From positions 124,001 through 188,000 of the forward strand of contig JANQLV010000005.1 in NCBI GenBank assembly GCA_028280415.1: a stretch of 64,000 nucleotides of DNA. Direction: 5' to 3'. This document shows, in pieces, positions 47,301 to 55,336 of this stretch (position 1 is its first letter; each line of letters opens with the position of its first letter). This DNA is from Saprospiraceae bacterium (GTDB lineage: Bacteria; Bacteroidota; Bacteroidia; Chitinophagales; Saprospiraceae). Both the position numbers and the translations under genes were made by a program. A model generated the notes under the pieces. That model worked only from the letters and a program-made list of their open reading frames with translations, searched no databases and was not told the DNA's origin.

Positions 47301-47333
47301 AAGCCCATTCTAAATGAAATTTAGAATGGGCTT
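47301..47333 (+). terminator. Terminator after the metalloprotease gene
   Basis: AAGCCCATTCTAAAT / ATTTAGAATGGGCTT is a perfect 15-bp stem with a GAA loop, 36 bases after the metalloprotease stop; ACAGTTTT follows. Confidence 0.8.
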
Positions 47334-47761
47334 ACAGTTTTATGAATCATATGTCAAGAAATGACTTAGATCATTAGTGAATAACTTCAATAATTGTTTT
47401 AGTATTGTACGTTACTAAAAGGACCAGACTTCAGAAATTCATTTTCAAACTCTTCGAAAATAAAATTAGATAAGATTTTGAATAAATTTTGACTTCATAC
47501 TTAAATTTTAACAAATTAGTCAAAAAATACAGGCTTCAGTTTGAATCGTCTGATTATATTCTGAACTCATTATTCAATGAATAGAAAAATTCATGAAGAT
47601 GGCTGTATCAAATAAAATGCAGAACGTACATAGTCGCTAAACGCGGTCACCGCATCTGCACTGAGCGTCTACATAATTGCTGATATTTATTGCTGGTCTA
47701 CTACCTTTTATTGACGGATTCCTTTTTATAACAGAACAATTGAATTTAAGCATGATCTAAG
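47334..47761. other. Gene-free stretch with one dispersed-repeat copy
   Basis: No coding signal is seen on either strand. The stretch is AT-rich and holds repeat copy A (47609-47671). The next gene starts at 47762. Confidence 0.6.
47609..47671 (-). repeat. Dispersed intergenic repeat, copy A
   Basis: On the minus strand it reads GACGCTCAGTGCAGATGCGG, then GACCGCGTTTAGCGACTATG and GTTCTGCATTTTATTTG. It shares the order CGCTC-GTGCA-CGC-CGTTT-TTAGC-CTAT-GTTCTGCA with copies B to E and is the only one found in the opposite orientation. Confidence 0.65.
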
Positions 47762-48340
47762 ATGAAAATGAAATTAACCTTTAATGCGGATCGGATAATA
47801 GGGCTTTCTGCTATGCTGATTAGCCTGATGACCTTATTCATTTTCCTGTATCAAACCAATTTATTAAGGGAGCAAAGCAGATTATCCGTAAGACCCAGAT
47901 TGACTTTCAATAAGAATATTAATAAGCTTGTTACCCTGAATGTTTCGGATTCGACTAATTCTACCTTAATCAATATAACTTTAAGCTTGAGGAATGACGG
48001 ATTAGGACCTGCAATCATTGAATTAAATAAAGTAGTTGATAAAAACAGTCAGTACGATATTCTCACCTTCTTTGATACCGTTTATCCAAAACTAAAAGAA
48101 TATGGAGTTTTTACTCAGCTTACTGAGCTGGAACTTGGAGAAGCCATACCTGCATCTGAAACGATAGATATCTTTTCGTATCAATATGATGTCACTAATG
48201 AAAACAAGATCAATGATTACTTAAATATTTCAGAATCCTATGTATTGCCTTTTGATATACTAATTGAATATTCTTCCCTGTACGAGGAGAAATGGATGGT
48301 CAAATCCAATACAAAAGGACACCCCAAAAAAGTGAATTAA
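47762..48340 (+). CDS. Orphan N-terminally anchored protein, unknown
   Basis: The 192-residue protein has one N-terminal membrane helix (IIGLSAMLISLMTLFIFLYQ, about 12-31) followed by LLREQSRLSVRPRLTF and a beta-rich soluble domain without recognisable motifs. The helix-plus-LREQ/RPRL layout is common among small uncharacterised Bacteroidota membrane proteins. It stands alone between dispersed repeat copies A and D. ATG is used; a second Met two codons on is equally possible. Confidence 0.7.
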   Translation: MKMKLTFNADRIIGLSAMLISLMTLFIFLYQTNLLREQSRLSVRPRLTFNKNINKLVTLNVSDSTNSTLINITLSLRNDGLGPAIIELNKVVDKNSQYDILTFFDTVYPKLKEYGVFTQLTELELGEAIPASETIDIFSYQYDVTNENKINDYLNISESYVLPFDILIEYSSLYEEKWMVKSNTKGHPKKVN

Positions 48341-48504
48341 AAAATACGTATCATACAAGCGGTTTTCCCAAAACCAAAGTCTGGGCGATTCCATCGCTAA
48401 CTCAGATTTTCCAAAACGAAAGGATTATTCCACTTCCCGACAATGGATATAAGAAAAAAACACCTCCCATGCATCTTTATGGTTTTCAATGGATCAAGAA
48501 GTAA
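48292..48504 (+). other. Possible gene remnant overlapping the previous gene
   Basis: An open frame of 70 codons overlaps the end of the 47762 gene in another frame. Its distal part (FPKTKVWAIPSLTQIFQNER, then a KTPPMHLYGFQWIKK end) looks like real protein, but there is no independent start or ribosome site. It is more likely the 3' remnant of a decayed gene than an expressed protein. Confidence 0.25.
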
Positions 48505-48589
48505 TCAAATACATCGGGCGAGTATAGTTGTTTTTCTTTTCTCCGAAAGTTAGAAGAAAGAAAGATCACTTAAAGATATTGAATTTAGG

Positions 48590-48660
48590 ATAAGGCTCAG
48601 TATAAACGCTGTAGAGGCCTTTAGCAGCTATTGCCGTTTTACACTTTGCTGTGAGGCGCT
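48590..48660 (+). repeat. Dispersed intergenic repeat, copy D
   Basis: Reads TAAGGCTCAGTATAAACGCT, then GCCTTTAGCAGCTATTGCCG and TTTTACACTTTGCTGTGAGG. AAACG/CGTTT can pair as an internal stem. It abuts the stop codon of the 658-residue gene at 48659. Confidence 0.7.
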
Positions 48661-50635
48661 AATTTATTCTCTTAAAAGGTATTAGTTCTCCTTCTTCATG
48701 CTCTAATTTATAAATCATGTCTGATAATTCATAAGGACTATTCTCTTTCAGTAAAAGCACAAGGTAGTCACCTAGTCCGTTCTTTGCAATATAGATGCCT
48801 TTTTGAGTCATTGGAAATAACTCATGCCAAGACGGGTCAATAATTTCAAGTTTGTTTTTTCCTAAATATTCATATTCTTCTGAGTACTTTGTTAAGCTAT
48901 ATTCTTCATTTTTTAAAAGGATTATTTTATAATTTCTTGGAAGGATTATTTCATTTTTTACTTCAATTTCAAGTAGCCTCGGGTTTTTATACTTCGATTT
49001 TAGAAATGAGGCATAATCACTTTTGCTAAAAAGAACTTGCAAAGAGTCATTAATTTTTTTATAATTTCTAAATGCTAACTGCATGGAATCATTCTTGACT
49101 TCGGGCAATCGAAAATTTATAGTATTTCTATTGTCAACAGGTGTGGAGATATAAGGTAAAGCATTAGTATAAAGATTAAGTCCTTTGATATTATTTTGAA
49201 TGATACACTTATACAGCCGGTTTGAAATCCAAATATCAGAGCTACCTAGATTAAAAAGATCTAATGAGTCTTTAAGTGTTATATTCAAGATTTTGAACTC
49301 TTTGTTTTCGCTTTTAAAAAATGGAATTCTTTTGGGAGAAAAGGACATAAGTTCTTCACGTTCTTTAGAATTAAGAACTCTAATACTATCAGATATAATT
49401 CCTCTTTTGGTCAAATAGATGCTATCATAATCTATGGACTTTGCATTAGTTGAATCACATAAAAACACAAAATAATCGCGTTCTTCACTTCCCCACCAAT
49501 GAGACTCTACATGTAGTTTAATAGGATAAAATCTATGTTTAGGAAGATTAAATTTTTCAAGTATTGCTTTCAGTCTAGGTGATACTACTCTGATTGGGAT
49601 ATCCTTATTCCTGCTATTGAATTGATGGTAATCATAGTATTTTTCTGGTTCTTTGAATTTACATTCTATTTCAAAATGACTATTTGCAATAGTGTCGGGG
49701 AAGTAGGATAATTTTTGATTCTCTTTACTAAATATTGTTGTCCAGTTATTGAGATAACCAACATCGCCTGTGAAATAATGTCCTCTTTTTTGATTAGATA
49801 TTTTATGGAGCTTTTTGGAATCACTAATTAAAAACCGGGTTAAAATATCATTCACTTTTTTTGCATTAATTTTAGAAATAAATAGATCGTTTATAACTTG
49901 TTCGTTTTTGGCTAATTCAGATAAAAATTTTGGATTCACCAGGTCAATGATTTCATTGATGGTCCAGGATATTTTGTTGTTGCTGTAGTACTTTCTCTGG
50001 TTTATATATTTTGAATACTTTTTGAGTATTTGTTTATCAACTTTGTGAATTTCCCGATCTTGTAAATTTTGTAAAAAACGTAAAGCAGTACTATCTGATT
50101 TATTCTTTTTATATGGAATTACAATGAAATATTTCAATAAATTTTGGTTTGAAATATTTACTTCCCATTTTTTCTCAAGTAGAACAGAATCAACTGAATC
50201 ACTTTCCTTAAGCAGGGAATGATTTATATTTTTGCTGTTATCCGCAAAAAAATCTTTTGAAAGATATACTTTCCTTTTGTAGCATAGATAGTCCCAGTTA
50301 AACCAGTGTTCATTACAAAAAGACGAAACCAATTTTTGATTCCAGTTTATTCCTTTATTCCTCAATAGATTAATGTAGCTCCATTCATCAATATATTTAT
50401 TGATCAGGTTTTTATCCCATTTCAGCTTTTTATTACCTGATAAGGCTATAAACTGTAAAATGTCTTTATACTTTTCAATTTGATCATTGTCTAAAGGGTA
50501 GTATCTTGAGATGATTTCGACAAAAAAAGCTCTATTATTCAAAGCTATCTGCTCTATTGTATCAATTGTTTGACCGGCTAAGTTGGTCAGAGATATTGTT
50601 GTAAAAAGAAAAAGGCTTAATACTAGTCTTTTCAT
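48659..50635 (-). CDS. Secreted 658-residue orphan protein with W-rich N-terminal repeats
   Basis: The protein has a signal peptide (KRLVLSLFLFTTISLTNLAG). Residues about 55-110 carry imperfect repeats of the form LKWDKNLINKYIDEWSYINL and INWNQKLVSSFCNEHWFNWD, a W-x(2-3)-L pattern that recurs in uncharacterised bacterial proteins. The rest is Lys/Asn/Tyr-rich without known motifs. Codon and base composition is more AT-rich than the core genes. It is a single gene between repeat copies D and B, suggesting acquisition as a unit. Function unknown. Confidence 0.75.
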   Translation of the reverse strand: MKRLVLSLFLFTTISLTNLAGQTIDTIEQIALNNRAFFVEIISRYYPLDNDQIEKYKDILQFIALSGNKKLKWDKNLINKYIDEWSYINLLRNKGINWNQKLVSSFCNEHWFNWDYLCYKRKVYLSKDFFADNSKNINHSLLKESDSVDSVLLEKKWEVNISNQNLLKYFIVIPYKKNKSDSTALRFLQNLQDREIHKVDKQILKKYSKYINQRKYYSNNKISWTINEIIDLVNPKFLSELAKNEQVINDLFISKINAKKVNDILTRFLISDSKKLHKISNQKRGHYFTGDVGYLNNWTTIFSKENQKLSYFPDTIANSHFEIECKFKEPEKYYDYHQFNSRNKDIPIRVVSPRLKAILEKFNLPKHRFYPIKLHVESHWWGSEERDYFVFLCDSTNAKSIDYDSIYLTKRGIISDSIRVLNSKEREELMSFSPKRIPFFKSENKEFKILNITLKDSLDLFNLGSSDIWISNRLYKCIIQNNIKGLNLYTNALPYISTPVDNRNTINFRLPEVKNDSMQLAFRNYKKINDSLQVLFSKSDYASFLKSKYKNPRLLEIEVKNEIILPRNYKIILLKNEEYSLTKYSEEYEYLGKNKLEIIDPSWHELFPMTQKGIYIAKNGLGDYLVLLLKENSPYELSDMIYKLEHEEGELIPFKRIN

Positions 50636-50660
50636 TTAATTTTTGATTTATTGTGATTCA

Positions 50661-50716
50661 TACCGCTCGGTACAAACGCAGTGGCCGTTTCTAGTAGGTG
50701 TCGGTGTTCTGCATTT
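50661..50716 (+). repeat. Dispersed intergenic repeat, copy B
   Basis: Reads TACCGCTCGGTACAAACGCA, then GTGGCCGTTTCTAGTAGGTG and GTTCTGCATTTT. It matches copies C and D over CGCTCGGTACAAACGCAG and ends like copy A with GTTCTGCATTTT. It lies 26 bases upstream of the 658-residue gene start. Confidence 0.7.
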
Positions 50717-51255
50717 TAATAGGCACAACATTTTCTTTTAAGTTTATTCCAAAACTAAATGATTTTTTAAAAAATAGTGATAAAAGTCACTAAGCCTATT
50801 GATCATTGTCATACTCGGTATTGATGATAATCCTCATTTTTATAAAAGTACAAATTTGATTTAATAATTTTTGAATTTAAGCTATGTTTGAAATTCAGTT
50901 AATTAAGTACTGTAGAAAAAGTAATTCGGTATTTTAGGGAATGTGTTTTGGATATAGATGAGGCAAAAACCGCAGTCGTAGCATCGCTACGGCGAGTATT
51001 TTTAACGAAATATAGATTCAAAAGACACCGATAAAATGCAGTAGTATTTCTTCTTCAGTACTTAAATACCAACAACAAGTTTCCTTTTGTATTTCGCTTC
51101 TTCAAGAATAAAGTTCTATTGTTTTTTCAGGATTATAAAACGTTGGGCATGATTTTACATGAAATGCGATTTTTATAGTATTCATTGTGGAATATAATTT
51201 TTGATATTTAGCATTATAAAAAAATAATATATTTTCTAATTTAAACTCCAAAATT
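50717..51255. other. Gene-free stretch upstream of the RiPP precursor
   Basis: No ORF of substance. Two things stand out: TATGTTTG at 50883-50890, a -7 consensus match whose nearest TTG is 24 bases upstream (a little too far); and a CCGCAGTCGTAGCATCGCTACGGCG hairpin-forming segment (about 50969-50993) inside a GC-richer patch. The last 80 bases before the precursor are strongly AT-rich and probably hold its promoter. Confidence 0.5.
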
Positions 51256-51450
51256 ATGGCAAAAGAAAAAGCAAATTATCAAATTAAGGAAATTATATCT
51301 TTGGCATCCAAAGAGCTAGAAAGAATTCTAGTTGGCAGAGCTGCTTTAGGTTGCACAGGAGGTTGTATGGATTCCTGTAAAACCGGCTGCTCTCCCGGTG
51401 GAAAGTTCAGTGATACTATTGTAGCATCTGATATAAGCCCTAATAAATAA
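51256..51450 (+). CDS. Putative RiPP precursor peptide with CX3CX3CX3C core
   Basis: A 64-residue ORF. The helical, charged N-terminus (KEKANYQIKEIISLASKELE) is leader-like. The core GRAALGCTGGCMDSCKTGCS has cysteines at 33, 37, 41 and 45, evenly spaced four apart, followed by Pro-Gly-Gly and an acidic tail. A radical SAM/SPASM protein with a PqqD-like N-terminal region follows 130 bases later. Such pairs usually make thioether- or carbon-crosslinked peptides. The product class (sactipeptide, ranthipeptide or other) cannot be read from sequence, and no exporter or protease is adjacent. Confidence 0.75.
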   Translation: MAKEKANYQIKEIISLASKELERILVGRAALGCTGGCMDSCKTGCSPGGKFSDTIVASDISPNK

Positions 51451-51474
51451 TTCCTTAATAGACTGCGTTTTAAT

Positions 51475-51523
51475 TATTAACTAGCTGTTTTATAATAAAA
51501 TTTATAAAAATAGCTAGTTAATA
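51475..51523 (+). promoter_or_regulatory. Hairpin between RiPP precursor and maturase
   Basis: A perfect 12-bp inverted repeat (TATTAACTAGCT / AGCTAGTTAATA) with a 25-base AT-rich loop sits between precursor and maturase. TTTATCTC follows, a poor T-run. It may be a partial terminator or an RNA-stabilising hairpin giving more precursor than enzyme. Confidence 0.6.
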
Positions 51524-51580
51524 TTTATCTCATGGAGGTTGAAAAATACCTATATAAATGCCCCTAAAATCCTATCAATC

Positions 51581-53104
51581 ATGAATTTAGAATCAACTTA
51601 TATTTTCAACCCTTATTATATAATTAAACCAGATCGACACAGAGTAATCTTATCAAATAGTGGTAGTTTTTTCATCATTCCTGAAAAATTAGCTGAAGAT
51701 GCAATTACTTCTTTTATTCATCCAATGTTTGGTATTATTATCTCAGTGTTCGATGGGAAAAAAACACTATCAAAATGTATAGATGAACTTGCTGATTATT
51801 TTGACTCTTCCTTTGAGGAAGTTTTGGAAATTATTAAAAAACTGATAAATAATAAAGGACGAGTTGGATTTCTTGTTCAAGGATTCTTATCTGAATTTCC
51901 TAAAAATATTTTGATCGAATATAAGGAAGAATATAAATTCAGAGATTATGATAAAGAATCTTTTGCGATCATAGATGAGCTTGATTTTACAACTGCCAGA
52001 TTATATGAGGGACCTCTTGATGTTAGTATTTTAGTGAATACGATTTGTGCAACGGATTGTGAGTATTGTTATGTCGATAGAAGAATAAAGCAAAATTGCT
52101 TAATTCCTCTCGAAAGGCTTCTTGAATTAATACAAGAGGCAAAAAAAATAGGTGTCCGGAAATTTGATATTGCTGGAACAGAAATTTTTATGTATAAACA
52201 CTGGGATGTTTTAGTTAAGAAATTACTTGAAAATGATTATTATCCATATTTATCTACAAAACTTCCACTTAGTGGAAAAAGCATCAAAAAATTGTATGAA
52301 CTAGGCATCAGGCATCTGCAAGTATCAATGGATTCCTTAGACAATGAAACTATCTCAAAACTATGGGGGATAAAAGTCGAAGAGTATATCGATAGACTGA
52401 TGAAATCTTTATATAAGATTAGCAATCAAGGCATCGAACTAAAAGTGAATTCAGTTATTACAAATACGAATTTTTCCATTTCAAATCTCGAAAAACTTCT
52501 TCTCACTCTAAATAATATTAAATCATTAAAGGAAGTAATTATTAATGAAGCAGGGGCTTCAATCGCAAAAACTGAAAGCCAATTTAAAAAATTCAGGTTA
52601 AATACTAATCAATCTAAGACTCTTGAAAAGTTTATAGCTGACTTCAATCAATCAAAAAAGTTGAATTATAAATTAGGCTTGGCAAAAGGACTGGTTAAGA
52701 GTGATTTCGTTAATGAATATTCAGTTAAAAAAGAATTATTTTTAAAAAGATCAACATGTCCGGCTGGTATACGGAGTTTGACGATACTAAACGATGGTCA
52801 AGTAACGATTTGTGAAGAGCTTTATTGGAACAAGAATTTTATTATTGGAAATGTATTGGAACAAAGTATTTTTGAGATATGGAATTCTAAGAAAGCGAAG
52901 TACTTTGGTAATCTCAAGCCAAGTGATTTTAAGAGCGAAGGTTTTTGCACAAATTGCCCAGAATTCAATAATTGTAGAAAAACTGGCGAAGGGGTTTGCT
53001 GGAGTCAAGTAATTCAAGCCTACGGAGAAGAAAACTGGAAATATCCGGACCCTTCTTGTCCAAACGCTCCGTCACCATTCTACGAAATATACAATCAAGT
53101 TTGA
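51581..53104 (+). CDS. Radical SAM/SPASM peptide maturase
   Basis: From the ATG at 51581 the protein has 507 residues; a TTG at 51539 sits directly against a GGAGG and is less likely. Residues about 1-110 resemble a PqqD-like precursor-recognition domain (YIIKPDRHRVILSNSGSFFI, then SFEEVLEIIKKL). The radical SAM core has CATDCEYCYVD (C156, C160, C163) binding the 4Fe-4S cluster. The C-terminal SPASM region has cysteines in STCPAGIRS, VTICEELYW and FCTNCPEFNNCRKTGEGVCW for auxiliary clusters. It should install crosslinks on the 51256 peptide. AT-rich relative to core genes. Confidence 0.88.
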   Translation: MNLESTYIFNPYYIIKPDRHRVILSNSGSFFIIPEKLAEDAITSFIHPMFGIIISVFDGKKTLSKCIDELADYFDSSFEEVLEIIKKLINNKGRVGFLVQGFLSEFPKNILIEYKEEYKFRDYDKESFAIIDELDFTTARLYEGPLDVSILVNTICATDCEYCYVDRRIKQNCLIPLERLLELIQEAKKIGVRKFDIAGTEIFMYKHWDVLVKKLLENDYYPYLSTKLPLSGKSIKKLYELGIRHLQVSMDSLDNETISKLWGIKVEEYIDRLMKSLYKISNQGIELKVNSVITNTNFSISNLEKLLLTLNNIKSLKEVIINEAGASIAKTESQFKKFRLNTNQSKTLEKFIADFNQSKKLNYKLGLAKGLVKSDFVNEYSVKKELFLKRSTCPAGIRSLTILNDGQVTICEELYWNKNFIIGNVLEQSIFEIWNSKKAKYFGNLKPSDFKSEGFCTNCPEFNNCRKTGEGVCWSQVIQAYGEENWKYPDPSCPNAPSPFYEIYNQV

Positions 53105-53171
53105 CTTATTGGTGTACCTGCAGGTGTCGACGAATGAAGGTACTTGACAAGGACATATTGTTAAACACAGT

Positions 53172-54080
53172 TTAATTCAATGATCTGTATGCTGCCGGAC
53201 TCATCCCAACTTTTCTCTTAAACATTTTACTGAAATGTTGAGGATATTCAAATCCCAGATCATAAGCTATTTTGCTAATCATCTCCGTAGTGCCGAGCAG
53301 TTCTGTTTTTGCCCGATTGATCACAAAATCTTGAATTTGCTGTTGTGCTCCGGAGCCGGTTTCCTTTTTGAGTAAATCGCTTAGATACTTTGGAGACATG
53401 TTCATAGCTTCTGCTATATAGGCTACAGATGGAATTCCCCGGCTCAATGGCATTTCAGTGCGATAGTAGTTTTTAAGTACTTCATTGAATTTCTCCAGGT
53501 GATCCCGGCTTAAGTTGGTTCTAGTAAAGAATTGCCGTTCATAAAAGCGCTGGCAATAATCCAACATCAGCTCTAATGTTGAGATGATAAGTTTTTGGCT
53601 ATGCTTATCGATGTTCTGACTATATTCTCTTTCGATCTTATCGACGAGATCATGGATGATTGATTTTTCTTCATCAGACAAATGCAGTGCTTCATGAACA
53701 TCGTAGGAGAAAAAGGAATAATCATCAATAGATTTTCCCAGGGGTGATCTTCTGATCAGGTCAGGATGAAATTGCAGCATCCATCCGTCCTGTTGAGCAG
53801 ATGTCGGCTCTTCATCGTTGCTGATTACCTGACCAGGAGATGAAAAGATCATAGTTCCTTCCTGAAAGTCATAACTATTTCTTCCATATCCTAAAGCGCC
53901 CGCTGTCCCATTTTTAAAAATGATGTTATATAATTCAAGTCGAAAACGTATGCCCGTTGGTGGCAGTTTATTGAGAATATCCTTGATTCGAATAACTGAG
54001 ATCAATGGGTGCCTCGGTGTTTCCAATCTGAGATTTTTATGACTTTGAGAAATGCTTTCTACCGCGACTATTTTACTCAT
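53172..54080 (-). CDS. AraC-family transcriptional regulator
   Basis: The 302-residue protein has an N-terminal cupin-like sensing domain and a C-terminal AraC double HTH (about 205-300): VAYIAEAMNMSPKYLSDLLKKETG and ISKIAYDLGFEYPQHFSKMFKRKVGMSPAAYR in outline. It lies 34 bases downstream of a hydrolase lipoprotein gene on the same strand and likely regulates that unit. GC content is higher than the RiPP and orphan genes on either side. Confidence 0.93.
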   Translation of the reverse strand: MSKIVAVESISQSHKNLRLETPRHPLISVIRIKDILNKLPPTGIRFRLELYNIIFKNGTAGALGYGRNSYDFQEGTMIFSSPGQVISNDEEPTSAQQDGWMLQFHPDLIRRSPLGKSIDDYSFFSYDVHEALHLSDEEKSIIHDLVDKIEREYSQNIDKHSQKLIISTLELMLDYCQRFYERQFFTRTNLSRDHLEKFNEVLKNYYRTEMPLSRGIPSVAYIAEAMNMSPKYLSDLLKKETGSGAQQQIQDFVINRAKTELLGTTEMISKIAYDLGFEYPQHFSKMFKRKVGMSPAAYRSLN

Positions 54081-54114
54081 ATGAGTTCCGTAATTATTTT
54101 AATCAAGATATGGC

Positions 54115-55104
54115 TTATTTGACATATTTATTGAACCATTCTAACATTTTTTCAGGATGGTCATAGAACCAGTTGTAGCCATCAAATCGATGTGTAACGT
54201 CCTCCAGCCAGTATAATTCTTTTTCTTCCGGGAGGTTTTCGTATATGTCATGGATAAAGTTCAAATTGGTATTGGGATCATTTCTTCCCTGGCATAAAAG
54301 TGTCGGCACCTGAACAGCAGGTACATCAGCCAGCACGGGGGCATAAAAATTGTATCCGGTTATCTCTTTAAATCGCTTGCTTACTGCATTAAAAACTTCT
54401 GAGGGCAAGCCGAGTGTTTTTAAAAAATCGGAGTTGGTTAAGGGTTGCATAGCAATCAAAGCTTTGACATTGGATTGCTCCAATAAATCAAGATCTTTTC
54501 CGTAAGCGATGATGCTCGCATTAGCGCTCATGCAATAACTCAGCAGGCCGATAGGTTTCCCTTTAGTGGTTTCGTTAGCGGCAACAAACTTCACAGCACC
54601 CATAATGTCTCGTGCCTCTTCAGTACCACCTGTTCCGGCAGCTTCCTTTGTTTTTTCACTAAGTCCATGATTTCTCAGGTCATACATTAGGACAGCATAT
54701 CCGGCATCTATTAGTCTTCCCGCCACTTTAACAAACTCGATTTCTTTTTCATAAGGCAGGACATCTCCCTGATGCTTGATCTGGTAACCAAACCGGTTGG
54801 CCCGGTATCCGAAGTGGGACATAATGATGACCTTGTCTGCATTTTCATTCAGAAGCCAACCGGATAGCGTCAACCCATCGGATGATGGAAATTCTACGTC
54901 TCTGTATTGGTATCCATGATCTGCCGGTGTTTTGGGAAAAGGTTGTGCCGGTGGGTAAAGAAATAAATTCGTTGTTGCTTCCACCTGGGCCTGGAATTGT
55001 TCTTGCTCTGTCATTTTGGATTCTTCTTTTTTTTCCTTAGCGGTCTGCTTACAACCAATAAGCGTTGAAATAGTTAATAATAGAATGATTGCTTTTGGAA
55101 TCAT
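54115..55104 (-). CDS. Alpha/beta hydrolase lipoprotein with probable Cys nucleophile
   Basis: The 329-residue protein has a lipoprotein signal (LLLTISTLIGC, lipid-anchored C18). The alpha/beta-hydrolase domain has its nucleophile elbow at GLLSYCMSANA, where C191 takes the place of the usual Ser, as in dienelactone hydrolases. Probable triad partners are D276 (CQGRNDPNTN) and H305 (DVTHRFDGYN). The oxyanion region HFGYRANRFG is present. Substrate unknown. A downstream AraC regulator is likely co-transcribed. Confidence 0.8.
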   Translation of the reverse strand: MIPKAIILLLTISTLIGCKQTAKEKKEESKMTEQEQFQAQVEATTNLFLYPPAQPFPKTPADHGYQYRDVEFPSSDGLTLSGWLLNENADKVIIMSHFGYRANRFGYQIKHQGDVLPYEKEIEFVKVAGRLIDAGYAVLMYDLRNHGLSEKTKEAAGTGGTEEARDIMGAVKFVAANETTKGKPIGLLSYCMSANASIIAYGKDLDLLEQSNVKALIAMQPLTNSDFLKTLGLPSEVFNAVSKRFKEITGYNFYAPVLADVPAVQVPTLLCQGRNDPNTNLNFIHDIYENLPEEKELYWLEDVTHRFDGYNWFYDHPEKMLEWFNKYVK

Positions 55105-55128
55105 GATGCTCTTATTTCATTGATGGTT

Positions 55129-55136
55129 CAAAGGTA
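55129..55136 (-). promoter_or_regulatory. Candidate -7 element for the hydrolase/AraC unit
   Basis: CAAAGGTA on the + strand reads TACCTTTG on the minus strand, matching TAnnTTTG, 25 bases upstream of the hydrolase start. A -33 TTG at proper distance is not seen. Confidence 0.4.
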
Positions 55137-55230
55137 GAAGTTACTCCAACGCTTCATGTATAACTATTTCCGAAAATCTAATACATATTCCATATTTAGC
55201 CGAATAGTGGCAATAAACCACTTATTTGAA

Positions 55231-55295
55231 ATAGATTGTTGCGTTAAAACGGTGTGAGGTGTTTAGCGATTAGGTATGTTGTACTTGATTAGTGG
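55231..55295 (+). repeat. Possible sixth, diverged copy of the dispersed repeat
   Basis: GCGTTAAAACGGTGTGAGGT then GTTTAGCGATTAGGTATGTT and GTACTTGATTAG follows the same order of blocks (AACG, GTTTAGCG, TAT, GTT, ACTT) as copies C to E, but with more differences. Located in the gap between the hydrolase and the putAbiC-like gene. Confidence 0.35.
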
Positions 55296-55336
55296 CAGGA
55301 TTAATTCATTTTAGCATTATATTTTTATCTATGTTG

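Noticed and set aside
48292-48504. 70-codon open frame overlapping the 47762 gene, considered as an independent gene
   Set aside because: It overlaps the previous gene's end in another frame and has no separate start signal. I kept it only as a possible gene remnant.
51531-51566. Eleven-codon frame at ATGGAGG before the radical SAM gene, considered as a leader peptide
   Set aside because: The ATG overlaps the GGAGG that could serve the maturase. There is no regulatory codon run or attenuator structure depending on it.
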